The notes under the pieces are model-generated. The model searched no databases. It saw only the letters and a list, made by a program, of their open reading frames with translations, and was not told the DNA's origin. A program made the translations under genes and the position numbers. This document shows positions 47,175 through 59,242 of a DNA stretch of 64,000 nucleotides, one piece after another. Origin of the DNA: Coriolopsis trogii (Eukaryota; Basidiomycota; Agaricomycetes; Polyporales; Polyporaceae); assembly GCA_020543525.1 (NCBI GenBank), contig JAHYIO010000004.1, positions 806,001 to 870,000 on the forward strand, written 5' to 3'. Numbering within the stretch: the first letter of the stretch is position 1; every line of letters starts with the position of its first letter.

Positions 47175-49994
47175 ATGTCAGCCTCTGCGCGGCTGAGCAG
47201 TCAGCCTCCAATGCCATATACTTCTCGCCGTGACTTCCTGACTGACCTTCCTTGTTGCCTTCATACGCTCTCCAGCTGCTATCGAATCGCTCAACGTCGC
47301 CTCAACTCTTCAACGTGCTATCAACTCGCTATGATCTTCAACATCCTTGCCATCCTCCACAACCTGCCCATGGCCCCGAACATATCTCGCCATGTCGACT
47401 TGAGACTGCTCACACTCAGAGTCCCGCTCCTCATGGTTGCCTCTCTCGCCCTCGGTATCTCGATCTCGACTCTCCTCCGGTTCCTCTGCAAGTCCTTCGG
47501 TATACCCTTCAAGTCCTTCGTCTCTGCTGTCTACGTCCTCCTCGTTGCCTTTCTCGTCCCGGCTTTGTCTTTCGTATCCTCGCACACCCACGGCACGTCC
47601 TTATCGGACCTGTACTCGGCCTACATCACGCCAGGTTTTTGTATCCTCACCCTCACCCTCCTGGTATGGGGTATGGTGTGTGCAGCCAACAGGGCCGAGG
47701 TCCGTCTTGTAGGTGTGCCGCTCCGCCATCATAGTAGGCGAGCACTTGCCATCGCCAACCTGCGTCCTTCTTCCTGTGTTGTCACTGCCCACCGCCGTCA
47801 GCCTCACAAGCATCACGCGATCGCTCATGCCGCGCGTATGGTTGCTATCATCCGGGACTTCGAGGGTCGTCTGAACGCGACTGAGGACGGGTCGCGCGAT
47901 CTCGCGCGACGCCTTGAAGAGGCCGTTCGACTCAACGCGAACCTGTCTGCGACGGCCGACGACCTTCGTTCCGACGCGACTGGAATGGCTGACAAGATCA
48001 AAGCGCTCAACGCCGCTCTGGCTCTGGCGCGCTTGTCGGGTACGGAGATGGACGGAGAACTGGAGGCGAAGCGTGGAACCATCGAGGAGAGGGACAGGAC
48101 GATCGCTTCCCTCAACGATACCATCGCGGAGTTGCGCCAGGTCCTCGCGCTCATAGAGGCTTCTGCTGAGCAAACGGCCGCTCTTCTTGTTCGGGAAAAG
48201 GAGGCTCTGGTGAGTTGCAAGGCGGCACTGGATGCCGCACGTTCTTCGGAACATGAGCACAAGGTATGCTTCTCTCCTCCATCCGTTCTCCGATACTGCT
48301 CCTCTAACGACTGCAACAGAAGATAGTTGAAGAGGCGTCGGCGGCGAAGACTGCTCTCGAGGCGGATCTCGCTACTGCGCGCTACAAAGCTGAGGATGAT
48401 GCTGCACATATTATCGATCTGAACAACCAACTCAACCTCGCATGTGAAGACTTATACGAGAAGAACACGGAACTATCGGCAAAAGACGCCCTGATCGCCT
48501 CGAGGGACGCATACGTACTTGAGCTTAAGGCTGCACAAGACGCCTTGCAGTTTTCGGTCGATGCGAAGGAGACGATGCTCGCGAAGAAGGAAGACACTAT
48601 CCGAGACCTAGAAGGCGCCTTGGAAGCACACCGATTGAACGAAAATGTGTGTCCTGTTCCTTCTCTTCTGGCACAGCTTGCTCAATCGCCTTACCAGACG
48701 CAGGCACGCGCCATCGCCGAGGAGGCGCTTGGGCGCGAGCTGCTAGAAAGGAATAATATTATCACGTCCAAAGACAAAACCATACACGATTTGCAAGCTA
48801 CAATAAACTCTCTGCCCTCGACTGGCAAGGTGCGTCCTTTCATTCTCTATCCCTGTGAGGTTGTTGACTTTGGGGGCAGGCAACGAACAAGGCCGAGCAC
48901 GAAGCGCTCGAACGCGAGGTGCTGGATAGCAAGCTCGAGGTCCATCGGCTGAAGTTCGCACACCGGAAGGAGCTGGATGATGCCGAAAGAGTCAGCGACG
49001 AGTACAAGGTACGCTGACTATAATGCCACGTATCCGCACATGCTAACAAGACGCTTAGGTCGCCGTCAAGCGACTCGAGGCGACGGTCTCGCGCCAGACG
49101 GGCGAGCTCACTCAGAAGGCACGCATGATCGAAGCTCGCGAGGACCAGATCGCGGAGCTCTTGCCACATGGGAAGGAGAACGAGCGCCTCAAGACCGTCG
49201 TCGCTCAATACGAGGATCTGTTGCAACACGCGGCGAAGAACTTCCTGATGTGCAAAGAGGACAGCTCGGAGCTGGCCGCGAAGAACAAGGAGTACGCTCA
49301 GAAGTCCGAGCAGCAGGCGCAAGAGCTCGAGCAGCGTGACGCGCGCATTCGCGAGCTCGAAGCACGACTCCAGGCCCAGTCAACCACGGGCGCCGTCGAG
49401 AACAGCGAAGTTGCACGTGTGCTGAAGCAGAACGACTGGCTCAGGAACACGGTGGATCAGTACGAGGAGGTGGTCGAGCATGCTGCGAGGAACTTCCGGA
49501 TGTGCAAGGAAGACAACGCCGAGCTGACTGCTAGGAACGAGATGCAGGCCAAAGAGCTCGAGTCATGTGTCTCGCGCATTTGCGAGCTCGAAGTTGCGCT
49601 TCGAGCTTGTTCGAGCCCTGTACACGCCACCACTGCCACGCCTCCCGCCGACCAGCCCTCAACATCAGTGTCAGGCGTCCCATCCATCCCACAGCTTCGC
49701 GCTCTTCCTCGTACGACCGGCCTTGGTACTGCGTCTGTTGCCCCAGCGCCGGTTTCTCGCGTCTCCGGCATCGTCAAGACGTCTCCTTCGGTACGCGTGC
49801 GCCCGTCGTCCATCCCTTCGCCTGGCGCGCCGAAGCCTACCTCCCGCATTGCACGAGGAAAGGAGAACGCCGTGCCCAAGACCGCCGTTGCCAGGTCCGC
49901 CACAGCAGCGGTCAAGACGACGTCTTCAAGAATCGCTCGTCCGACGACATCACGCCGCCCATTGTCCTCTTCACTAGCCGTGAACAGAGTCTAG
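47175..49994 (+). CDS. Three-TM, long coiled-coil protein
   Basis: Five exons (47175-48263, 48320-48646, 48698-48829, 48880-49008, 49059-49994), all phase 0, give 870 residues. Three hydrophobic segments lie near residues 80-105, 113-137 and 150-175. Residues about 215-710 are almost continuous coiled coil rich in E, A, L, R and K. Within it, a roughly 65-residue unit repeats twice (AQYEDLLQHAAKNFLMCKED; DQYEEVVEHAARNFRMCKED). The last 150 residues are Ser/Pro/Thr-rich and basic (KPTSRIARGKENAVPKT), reminiscent of microtubule- or DNA-associated tails. A membrane-anchored tether or organiser is a guess; the family is not recognised. Confidence 0.75.
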
Positions 49995-51173
49995 TCCAGA
50001 CGAAGCACAGCAGAACGATCATCGATTGTTTTCTTTCTCCTTTTCTCTCCTCATATCGATTATCCCCCCCCCTCCCCCCTCCTCTCCCCCCATGGCCTCA
50101 ACATAGCAAATACTTTCATCTCACCCCCTCGCGGGCCTATAATGTACCGCGAATCACCTATAGCACCTATTCCGTATCCGCGAATCCTCAGTACTACACA
50201 TAAACTTACAAACCTACGTACGGGTAATAATATCCGGGCTTCTACTCTCCCGTTCTCTCGTTACATGCCAGCTTACGACGAAAATACTATTATTTTCTAT
50301 TCTTATCTGGTCTCTCCGGAAACTCACCAAATATAAGACTGATAAGGTAGATAGATATAAATAGCTCGCCGCTTGATTCTGTACATCTGCCTCTCGTCTG
50401 CGGGATTTCATGTGGGGCGGTTTTGTGCCTCCCTCTGCACATGGAGAGGTGATTCCTCATGTGCCGTCCGCGTTGCTGGGAAACTAACTAGTCTGAGCCA
50501 GTCAGAACCGATCATGACCAGCTAGGACCGGAAAATGGCCACGACCGATCCTGACCGCCCAACACGGTCTGGTTAAGCTCTAAGCGTCGGTTCGGTCATG
50601 GGAAACCCAATCGGTCCAGCCAGTGTTCGAGCCCATAAGAATTCTAGAAGTCCTCCGAGTTCGTCGACTCGGACGTTAGCCTTGTTGTAGGGTCCCGTTC
50701 TGCTCGAGTTTTGTTGACCTCCGGAGCACCTCGAATGCCCAAAGGCTACATCACTCTATAAGCACTCGGCCTCCCCAGCCCGCGCCTGACTCGATCTGCA
50801 GAGCCGAGTGCGTATCAACATTCGAATTTGTCTCCCTGTGGCATGCACTGCTCTGAATGGCCACATGGCCTGGGTTTGTCCTTTAGTTTTCGTTCCGAGC
50901 GCGTTGCGGTCATGCATGCCCCTCGGCGAGATGTCGTTGTTGATGTCGGCACACGCGCGACTGTGTTGACACATCACCGTCATCACAGCTGTGCAGTAAG
51001 TAAGGGCTCCAGAGATTTGTGAGGACCTAACCACCTGCACGCCCTTTCCCGCAGCACAGCACGGAACAGTATAAGACCCTGACGTCTGCGTTCCCTCCCT
51101 CCCTCGGAATCCGGCTTTTCACCTTCCACACCTTTGCCTGATTACCGCACATTCGCCCTCTCATTCCATCACG
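49995..51173. other. Intergenic with pyrimidine tract and ACCGG-like run
   Basis: About 1.2 kb. A C-rich pyrimidine tract lies at about 50060-50092. Between 50500 and 50610 there are many short GACCG/CGGTC words in both orientations, perhaps a decayed repeat. The right end is the promoter of the first secreted-protein gene. No coding gene supported. Confidence 0.45.
51070..51075 (+). promoter_or_regulatory. TATA box of secreted protein S1
   Basis: TATAAG 104 bases before the ATG; the paralogues S2 and S3 have the same motif at 110 bases. Confidence 0.55.
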
Positions 51174-51983
51174 ATGATCGCACTCACTGTGCTCACGACT
51201 CTTGCCCTCACTGTCTCTTCTGTCCTCGCTCTTCCTTCCTTCCCTCGCCAGGCGGGCGACACGAAGTGTTCGGACCTGGGCAGCGCAGGCTTCGACACCG
51301 GAGGTCCCTACACCCTCCTCGCAGTCAAGAAGTCGGACCCGAAGGACCCTGGCGTTCCGCTCGTCCTCGGCCCACCCATCGGCGGGCCGCCGTTCGAGGA
51401 CCCAGGTGCGCTGGGTATGCTGGTACGTTCGTCTCTCTAGTACCGTTCGCTACAACTCGCTAAGCTGTAACCTGCAGACAGCAGACAGTTTCCCGGACCA
51501 CGGTTACTCGGAGTTTTCCCTCTCCAAGGGCTTCCTCTCTTCGAACAACGGGACCAGCACTGCGTATGGCAAGTTCGTCTACTACGCCGGTCCTGTGGGC
51601 TTCGACACCGAACAAGTCTACAGCTGGGACATCTTCTGCGGCTTGGTACGTCTTCTCATCCTCCGGCCCCGTGCGCGCTCTTTCACGCCACGTCCTGTGG
51701 CGCGAACATGCCGGACTGTCATGCTTGATCGCGCAGTGCATCGTGGAGAAACTGACCCGCTCGTTTCATCCCGCAGGCCGGCACGTCAGCAGCTGCGAGC
51801 CCACCGGGCCCGGCCCTCACGGTCTACAACAGCCCGGACGACTTCTCGCTCTGCCAGTCGACGAGCGCCGAGTTTGACGGGCCGCTGAACGCGCTCATCC
51901 TCCGCCCGGAGAACGACACCGCCGTGCCACTCTACGACTTTGACACCTGCTATGGGGTCACCATATACCTCGTCAGTGCATGA
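51174..51983 (+). CDS. Small secreted protein S1
   Basis: Three exons (51174-51422, 51478-51645, 51777-51983) give 207 residues. A clear signal peptide (MIALTVLTTLALTVSSVLA) precedes the mature protein. Four Cys are spaced as in S2/S3 (TKCSDLG, IFCG, SLCQS, TCYGV), suggesting two disulfides. Conserved stretches include GGPYTLLAV, PPIGGPPFEDPGAL, GFLSSNNGTSTA and FDGPLNALILRPENDTAVPL; NGT and NDT are potential N-glycosylation sites. The domain is not recognised; it is a fungal secreted family of unknown role. The last exon contains the left breakpoint of a 6-kb tandem duplication (near 51888). Confidence 0.8.
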
Positions 51984-53064
51984 GGGGTGTGATGGGGTCT
52001 GTCGTCCTTTGCTGCTCGATGGGCATTGGAGAATTACGAACTTGGACTGCGTTGATTAGGAACGTTCCTGCTCATTTGGACTTTACTACGAACCTTCCTA
52101 CTTAGGACTACTGACTTGCCATGTTAATGGAATCATTGGATACTGTCAGTGGGAGGACAACTGAGTGACTGGGAGTGTCTGAGAGTACCGTTTGAGTACT
52201 AGTAGTAGCGTGGTCGACGTCGAGACGTGTGTCGATGACGTCAGTAGCCTTCGGACCGAGCCTCTCCGAGGCCACTGCAAAGTCTGCAACTTCGAGCGCT
52301 ATCAACTCCCGCCATCGCTGCCCTTCCGAGTCCCTGCCACTTCCGGATGCTTCGCTCGACAATGTCTTGACTCTGCCGTGTCAGCTATTGCAGAAATTAT
52401 AGCCAGGGCGCAGGCGGCGACAAACCAGTCATCCTAGGGGCGCTAGACTTGGCATAGTCGCGCACCGAGTGTCGTGCTACTTATACGCGCGCATGGTGAG
52501 TCCGTAACTTCTGTCGTCTGCCAGTGTGATAACATGTCAGATGCAGTAGGTTCGAGCTATTCTGGGCCTGTCCGGGAGATGTGGACCTACATGTGCACAC
52601 ATATCCAGTGTCGTTCATCCTTGTGGTGCTATGGCAAATCAACATACGAGGCTTCACATGGACATGCTGGTTCCTTCCCCCAACGATTCCGACAGCGATT
52701 CCGTATTGGCCCAAGCAGATCACCAGTCTTCCAACGCTAATCCTGAGAGGCCCGCTCTGCCGTGGATCCTGACTGTGCCTGGCCTGTCCATGCGAGATGC
52801 TGTGCGCTTCCGCTGCGCTTCCTGGTTCGGTGCTTCTACATCGTCATGTCAGGCCCATCCCTGGCCCGCACCACCTCTGGAAGAGCGAGCGGCGAGTTCC
52901 CGGTGCGTTTTGAATGTTAATCGCGTTCTCCCGATGACCGATCCGGCGGAGAGTTCACTTTCATTACGCACCTGTCCGTGCCGCTCTGGAGCACTGGGGT
53001 GGACTCGGCATAACCTACACTGGACTCACCCCGTTCGTTTTGTCTAGCCCAGCGAGAGAATGTG
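51984..53064. other. Intergenic within duplication copy 1
   Basis: About 1.1 kb, largely repeated at 57945-59132. It includes an open frame at 52631-53047 (described separately). Confidence 0.5.
52631..53047 (+). CDS. Doubtful small ORF, 138 aa
   Basis: A single frame starts MANQHTRLHMDMLVPSPNDS. In the duplicated copy (58698) the same start is followed by a stop after 34 codons, so coding was not conserved. No domain or signal peptide. It may be chance or a real gene in one copy only. Confidence 0.2.
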   Translation: MANQHTRLHMDMLVPSPNDSDSDSVLAQADHQSSNANPERPALPWILTVPGLSMRDAVRFRCASWFGASTSSCQAHPWPAPPLEERAASSRCVLNVNRVLPMTDPAESSLSLRTCPCRSGALGWTRHNLHWTHPVRFV

Positions 53065-53070
53065 TATAAG
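53065..53070 (+). promoter_or_regulatory. TATA box of secreted protein S2
   Basis: TATAAG 110 bases before the ATG, conserved at 59133 in the other copy. Confidence 0.55.
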
Positions 53071-53174
53071 AACGACAAGAGGATGTCTTGTCCCTCATCC
53101 TACGGGATTCCTCTCAACAATTATTCCTTCCCCTTACTCGTAACCTACTCGCATATATCCTTGAGCTAGTCGCT

Positions 53175-53938
53175 ATGGGTTTTCTCTCGATCATCACGAC
53201 CCTGGCGTTCTCCGTCTCCACGTCTGGGTTCCCCCTCCTTCTTCGTCAAGCACCGACGACTTGCTCCAATCTGGGAGGCGGCTTATTTGACAGTGGAGGT
53301 CCCTACACCCTGCTTGCCGTGGCTACGTCCAATCCCAATGGCACAGGGATTCCCCTTGTCCTCAGCCCTCCGATTGGCGGTCCGCCCTATGAGGATCCGG
53401 GCGCGCTCAGCGTGGTGGTACGTCATTTCTGACCACTCTTGCGGACACGACAAGCGCTGACAATGGTTGCAGACGGCAGACACGTTCACTGACTACGGTT
53501 ACTCCACATTCTCGCTCGAGAAGGGCTTCCTGTCCTCGAACAACGGCACGAACACCGCCTTCGGCACCGCTGCCTACTACGCTGGACCCGTCAACTTCAA
53601 CACGGAAGACGTTTCCAGCTTCGACAGCTTTTGCGCTCAGGTATGCACCTTGCTGCGCCCTCCTCTGCACTATTGTCGCATTGGGGAACTGATGTTGCTC
53701 TCTGGTCCTATATCTTGTATAACAGGTCGGCACGTCTCCGGCGGGCCACAATCCACCGCATCCGCTGTTGACGATCTACAACAGCGTGAACGACTTCTCG
53801 CTGTGCAAGTCGACCAGCGCCGGGTTCGATGGGCCGCTGAACGCGCTCATCCTCCGGCCGAGCAACGATACCTCGGTTCCCGGGCTGTACGACTTTGACT
53901 CGTGCTACGGCGTGGACGTCTACCTTGTCGACGCTTAA
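53175..53938 (+). CDS. Small secreted protein S2
   Basis: Exons 53175-53417, 53473-53640 and 53726-53938 encode 207 residues. Signal peptide MGFLSIITTLAFSVSTSG, then LLLRQAPTTCSNLGGGLFDS. The four Cys positions match S1 and S3 (TTCS, SFCAQ, SLCKS, SCYGV). Exon 2 is 168 nt as in S1. It ends DVYLVDA. Identity to S3 is very high, to S1 moderate. Secretion is predicted from the leader; function unknown. It is the middle member of a three-gene tandem set and carries the intact exon-2 start that S3 has lost. Confidence 0.82.
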
Positions 53939-55643
53939 GGTCAGGAGAGAAGTACTCTTTGGATCAGGGTAGCCAAACAACGATATCCAGCCAGTTGAGG
54001 CTGGACGTTGTGGAAGGATGGATGATCATCATGATGATTTGTGGACGATCGGATGGACCATGTACATGCCGTCTTGGACTTGGATTACGTTAAGCCATTA
54101 ACTAGAGTAGCACCGTAGTAGCGATGATGTGAACGATTGGGATGGAATTCCTGGCTTCCAACGAGATGGCACAGCTGGTGCATATGCGCCTTCCCCCTTA
54201 GGCCGCTACCGACACGCGGCGCCTCTGGACCCGGCGTCAGGCGCTACCGATGATTCGCCCGTGGGAGCCGACCTTCACCTCAACTCTCAACTATCTCCAC
54301 CGGACACATCATCCCCAGCGTCGTCTCAAGCTGTGATGGCAAGCTCTGCATCTCGAGCGAACTTCAACACGACGACTGCGATTGCGGATCGACGCCAGGG
54401 CCACACATCTCAGGTCGACTCGCGCGCGCGCGTAAGGCATAAGATGAGGGCATAACGAAGACACCAGTATGCAGAGCGCTGTCCCCTCTGATCAGCCGAA
54501 TCGCTCCAGGTGCCCACGGTAACTATCCGAGACGTCTTGCGGTATTTTCTGGGAGCTCATGTTTCGTGGCTTTCAGGTGAGTGGATCGAGTGGAAGACTA
54601 CCTCGACATCCGGAGCTTCTCCGGCCGTACTGAGCGCAGAACTCGACACAGCCCTGCGAAGCGTGCCTATTGGCCGCGTGAAGTACAGATGCTGTACATC
54701 ATGGCATGGATGCATCATCATATCAGCAATTGCAGTCGTCCTTCGAATCTGCCGTAGCCTGAACCTGAGACGATCTGGTGGAGCAGGGTTACTATGAGAG
54801 TGGAGTTGGAGGCCAGAGAATCTCGTTGGAGTTAGGACGAATCACCGCTAACGCCTGACGCTGGGCCCGAATGGCACGGAAGCGCTGCGCTCCGGTAGCG
54901 GCCTGAGGTGGAAGGCAGACTCTCAGGTGATTCGTGCGCGTGAAGATCTGTTGGCATCCTCAATGACCGGAGCACAGAAGCCGTCCAACTCACCGGGCCT
55001 CCGATACTTGCCTGCAGTGCACAAGCTCCGTTTTTACTCAAGGCACTAGGCCTACATTGTCACTGCCGCTCCGGGAGCCGACGCCTCAGCAGTTTGTATC
55101 ATATTGTTGGACCGCAGACCACGAGGGCGAGCCGCGGTACGCCAGATGGAATGTGATGTGAGTGCTTGGACGACTGTTTATCCTAATTCATGCTGATCGT
55201 CTCGCACATAGACAAGCCGTATATCTCAGCTGCGCAGGTGCCCGTCCCTGGTCGTCGAAGGTATCTATGGAGGCTATGTCGCTGTTGATCACCCTTGAAC
55301 CGCGAAGGGCTACGTATGACAGATTCGATGCTCGGAATGCGCAAGCCCGTGAAGAACTCGATGATAGCATTTTGTAGCTTCAAAAGTCTGGCTGCCGATG
55401 AGGCGAGTTCCGGAGTTCTACAGATGACCGAGTGAGCCGAGATGGGGGCGAACCACTACGTGCCATGGACATAGCCTGGCAGCAGGATCCACACCCAACC
55501 GTCTTCGCAAGAGATGCTGCCATTCGTGCTCCGACATCTTCAGAGTCGTACCTGTTGGTCACACAGGAAGTATAATAGGGTAGGGAGTCTCGGAAGGAGC
55601 TATCATTCAGCACCTCTCTCGATCTCGACCTCTCCAGCCGAAC
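53939..55643. other. Intergenic within duplication copy 1
   Basis: About 1.7 kb, paired with 59994-61549. A (CG)n-like run lies at about 54420-54432. Frames here are not conserved in the other copy, so I call no gene. Confidence 0.45.
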
Positions 55644-57340
55644 ATGTCTGCAGACGACACACTTATATCTGATGTAGCGACAGTGTGAGGTTGACTCGTG
55701 TAGCCTTGCTGTCCTCCTCTTCGTGTCTAATCTCCTATCTTGTGCGGCAGGTACGCGGGGGATTGCGTCACATTTGCGACGACGAGTACGTATGCTCTCG
55801 TCGACTCAATGACTCATGGTCTGACTGTTGTGTCGTGCTAGCCATCCTCATGTACGACACGCTACTCACCTGCGACGAGGGGGTCAACCTACTTCAACGA
55901 AGGAGAATCAGCGTGCTGAGCGTGCTGTTTGTGGCGAACAGGCTGATCCCGCTGGCAAGCTACGTTTCTCAGCTCGTTTTGCAAAACCCTGTTGATGACA
56001 AAGTAAGTACTCTCATTTGATGCAATGCTCTCCCGATAAGACGTTCATTGACGATCTTGCAGGCGTAAGCTATAATTCCGCACCTCTGTATCAAACAGAA
56101 TGATTTTATACAAGAGTCCAGGTGCACGTTTTTCATATATCTCGAGAACATATCTGCAGTTCTTCTCCCTATAATATCGGCTGGTACGTCTGTTATCGTA
56201 TTACTACTACCATGTCTATGCACTGAGAGTGTTTTCACACCAGTCTTCTTGAGCTTTCGCACGTATGCACTCTCAGGGAGGCTTTGGATAGTCGCTATCC
56301 TCGTCTTTGCACTGGGCATTTTCTCGGGAGCTCCCGTTTACGTAAGGCTTTCCTTGGAAAACGCTTACACACACCTCTTTGACGTCTGCACAGTACCTCC
56401 TCCAGAACATGCACATTGAAAATTACCCTGCACCGGGAAGCTGCATACAAGTGCTGGATTTATACAAAATGAACCTGACGCTCTACAACAATCGGTGTGT
56501 GGTGCCCTTCGTGCTTATATCTATCTGACTTACACAAGCTTCGGTATCCAGTGAGTCGTCTTCGCTACAAGGGTATTCCAGATCTTCACTATGCTTTCAC
56601 TTCATAGTGTTGAGTAGCTCTTTCGCGACCTACGTAGTAGCGGAATGTCTCGCTGCGATCCTGGTTGGGTACAAGACGCATAGGTCATTGTCCACCTGGT
56701 ACAGCAGCGTTACGCACACAAGAAACATTGTCAGCGTCCTCATTAGAAATGGTAGGCCATTGCTCATGTGTGTTGCATAGACACTAACGCACGCGTTGCA
56801 GGAATGCTATGCTTTGTGTCAGTCACGACGGCTTTGTTTTGATTGATGGTACTGAACCAGTACACAGTATACCATTGTCGATAACGGTGATCTCGTTCGC
56901 GTTGCAACGGCAGGTATGTGATCTTCATCTGGTATACGCTGGGTACTTGAGATTGAATTAAACTTGTGCCAGAGCTCTGGAAACGAATTTCTACTTAGGG
57001 CAGGGCAAAATCTCGACTACATGAGAGATCCGTATGTCGGACAATTCATGCCTTCAGCTTGAAGTACCCGCTGACCTTCCCCCATACTAGTTTCACATGC
57101 GTCCTGGTATCCCGTTTTCTCCTCGATCTCGGGAACTTGGACACCTCCCGTGACATGACTGCCGACGATGATTCTATCCCGCTTACTACCAGGATCTCGG
57201 CCGGCGCGGGACCATCCACAGCATCTGTCGTTCCTCCCGCCGAAACCGCGTCGGCAGACTCGGAAACACAGGGACGAGCGAGTGCAGGCGCCCCTGCGAG
57301 TCGTTCTGACGCACCCAGTATGTCTTGCACGCATCGCTGA
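55644..57340 (+). CDS. DUF6533-like multi-pass membrane protein M1
   Basis: The first exons are well supported: 55644-55684, 55751-55785, 55842-56002, 56099-56183, 56244-56341 and 56394 onward. They read MSADDTLISDVATV, YAGDCVTFATT, then ILMYDTLLTCDEGVNLLQRR, the hallmark region of the fungal DUF6533 N-terminal domain, and FLSFRTYALSGRLWI in a later loop. The last exon (57091-57340) has VLVSRFLLDLGNLDTSRDM and a Ser/Ala-rich tail. Exons 7-9 (56527-57000) contain SSSFATYVVAECLAAIL, but I could not make every junction keep frame, so a lesion there is possible. Integral membrane location is clear; function of the family is unknown. Confidence 0.62.
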
Positions 57341-57848
57341 ATCTTACGAAAGAAGCCGCTCACGGACTCACGACGTCGTAGGCAATGGACTACTTCTGCT
57401 CGTGCAGATGGCGTGACAAGCGTTGCTGGTCCGGTCACTGGTAACGACCTTGATCCGAGGGCGCGAACTCCTGAATATCGACTCTTCCGGGGGCATACCT
57501 GTTCAAGAACGATGCCGAATATACCCTACACTTTGAAGTGGCCAAGGTTCTGGGGAGAACAGGGACTCTGGATCATGTCTTGAAGGTTTATCAGGAGCGG
57601 CAACGGGGTGGTAGTATGTTTAGGTTGACATCTGCCTCGATTCTGGACGCGCGAATGAAGGAATTGTCCTCTCCCTTTCTGACGATGCTGACTTGGCCTG
57701 ACAATGCGTTGGAACTCTGAACTTTGCCGCAACAGACTGGACTTGCATCTTGCCATGCCTTCTGACGGACTCTCCCCGCTACCGATCATGGTCCACGACC
57801 AACATGATGCCGGCTCGATGGCAAGGACGACGAGCATAACCAGCCAGT
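57341..57848. other. Intergenic at the right end of copy 1
   Basis: About 500 bases matching 63248-63741 in copy 2. A frame in one copy is not kept in the other, so no gene is called. Confidence 0.45.
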
Positions 57849-57944
57849 AACGCTCACATCCTCCACCCGGAGAACGACACTGCGGTGCCGCTCTACGACT
57901 TTGAGACCTGCTATGGTGTCACCATCTACCTCGTCAGTGCATGA
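57849..57944 (+). pseudogene. Truncated 3' end of a secreted-protein gene
   Basis: The last 31 or so codons of an S1-type gene (HPENDTAVPLYDFETCYGV ...) followed by the S1 3' flank, with no upstream exons. It is the duplicated piece that marks the junction of the tandem duplication. It cannot be expressed as a secreted protein by itself. Confidence 0.85.
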
Positions 57945-59132
57945 GGGGTATGATCGGGTTTGTCGTCCTTTGCTGCTCGATGTTGGACTGCATTGATAAG
58001 GAACGTCCCTGCTCATTTGGACTTCACTACGAACCTTCCTACTTAGGACGACTTACTTCCCGTGTTGATGGATTCGTCGAATACCATCCATGGGAGGACA
58101 ACTGAGTGACTGGAGTCCCACAAAATCATCTGCTAGGCCATTGTTTGACGGCGCGACCGTCATCGCCAAGAGGGAGGCAAGTCGCGGCCGGTGCGAGTTG
58201 ATAGCTTGTCGAGCACGTTTTTCGTGAGTGTCTAGAGAGTGCAGCTGGAGTAGGGGGCTTTAGCGGTAGCTCTGTACTACTTCAAGATCACAACAAACCA
58301 CGCTGAAGTCGACATATGTCGATGACGTCAGTAGCCTTCGGACCGAGCCTCTCTGAGGCCACTGCAAAGTCTGCAAGCGCTACTGTATCAACTCCCGCCA
58401 TCGCTGCCCCTTCCCTGCTTCCGGATGCTTCCCTCGATAATGTCTTGAGTCGGCCGTATCAGCTATTGCAAACATCATAGCCAGGGCGCAGGCGGCGACA
58501 AACCAGTCATAAAAGGGCGCTTGACACTGGCATGGTCGCGCACCGAGTGTCGTGCTACATGGTGAGTTCGTTAACTCCTGTCCTCTGTGATAACATGTCA
58601 GATGTAGTAGGTTCGAGCTATTTGGGCCTGTTCAGAAGATGTGGACCTACATGTGCACACAGACCCAGTGTCGTTCATCCTTGTGGATATTGGTGCTATG
58701 GAAAACCAACATACGAGGCTTCACATGGACACGCTGGTGCCTTCCCCCAACTATTCCGACAGCGATTCCGTATCAGCCGAAGCAGATCACCAGTCTTCCT
58801 AAGCTCATCCTGAGAGGCCCGCTCTGCCGTGGATCCTGACTGTGCCTGGCCTGCCCATTCGAAATGCTGTGTGCTTCCGCTGCACTTCCTGGTTCGGTGC
58901 TTCTACATTGTCATGTCAGGCCCATGCCTGGCCCGCACCACCTCTGGACGAGCAAGCGGTGAGTTCCCGGTGCATTTGGAATGTTAGTCGCGCTCTCATG
59001 ATGGCCGGACCCGGCGGAGAGTTCACTTTCATTACGCACCTGTCCTTGCCGCTCTGGAGCACTGGGGTGGACTCGGCATAACCTACACTGGACTCACCCC
59101 GTTCGTTTTGTCTAGCCCAGCAAGAGAATGTG
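57945..59132. other. Intergenic within duplication copy 2
   Basis: About 1.2 kb related to 51984-53064 with several indels (an extra stretch near 58115-58310). Confidence 0.45.
58698..58802 (+). pseudogene. Truncated counterpart of the 52631 ORF
   Basis: Begins MENQHTRLHMDTLVPSPNYS and stops after 34 codons; copy 1 continues because of a 9-nt difference. This argues against conserved coding. Confidence 0.3.
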
Positions 59133-59138
59133 TATAAG
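59133..59138 (+). promoter_or_regulatory. TATA box of secreted protein S3
   Basis: TATAAG 110 bases before the ATG, same position as in S2. Confidence 0.55.
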
Positions 59139-59242
59139 AACGGCAAGAGGATGTATTGTCCCTCATCCTACGGGATTTCTCTCAAGAAATATTCCTTCCC
59201 CTTACTCGTAACCTACTCGCATATATCCTTGAGCTAGTCGCT

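Larger units (their letters stand above)
51888..57853 (+). repeat. Tandem segmental duplication, copy 1 (about 5.96 kb)
   Basis: Runs from AACGC in the last exon of S1 to AACGC at 57849-57853, where the same gene's end begins again. It contains the S1 3' end, S2 and the membrane gene M1, in the same order as copy 2. Coding exons are well conserved between copies; intergenic parts have many indels. Confidence 0.8.

Noticed and set aside
50480..50640. GACCG/CGGTC-rich run as a possible mobile element
   Set aside because: No terminal repeats, target duplications or second clear copy in the window; could be a decayed repeat but cannot be supported.
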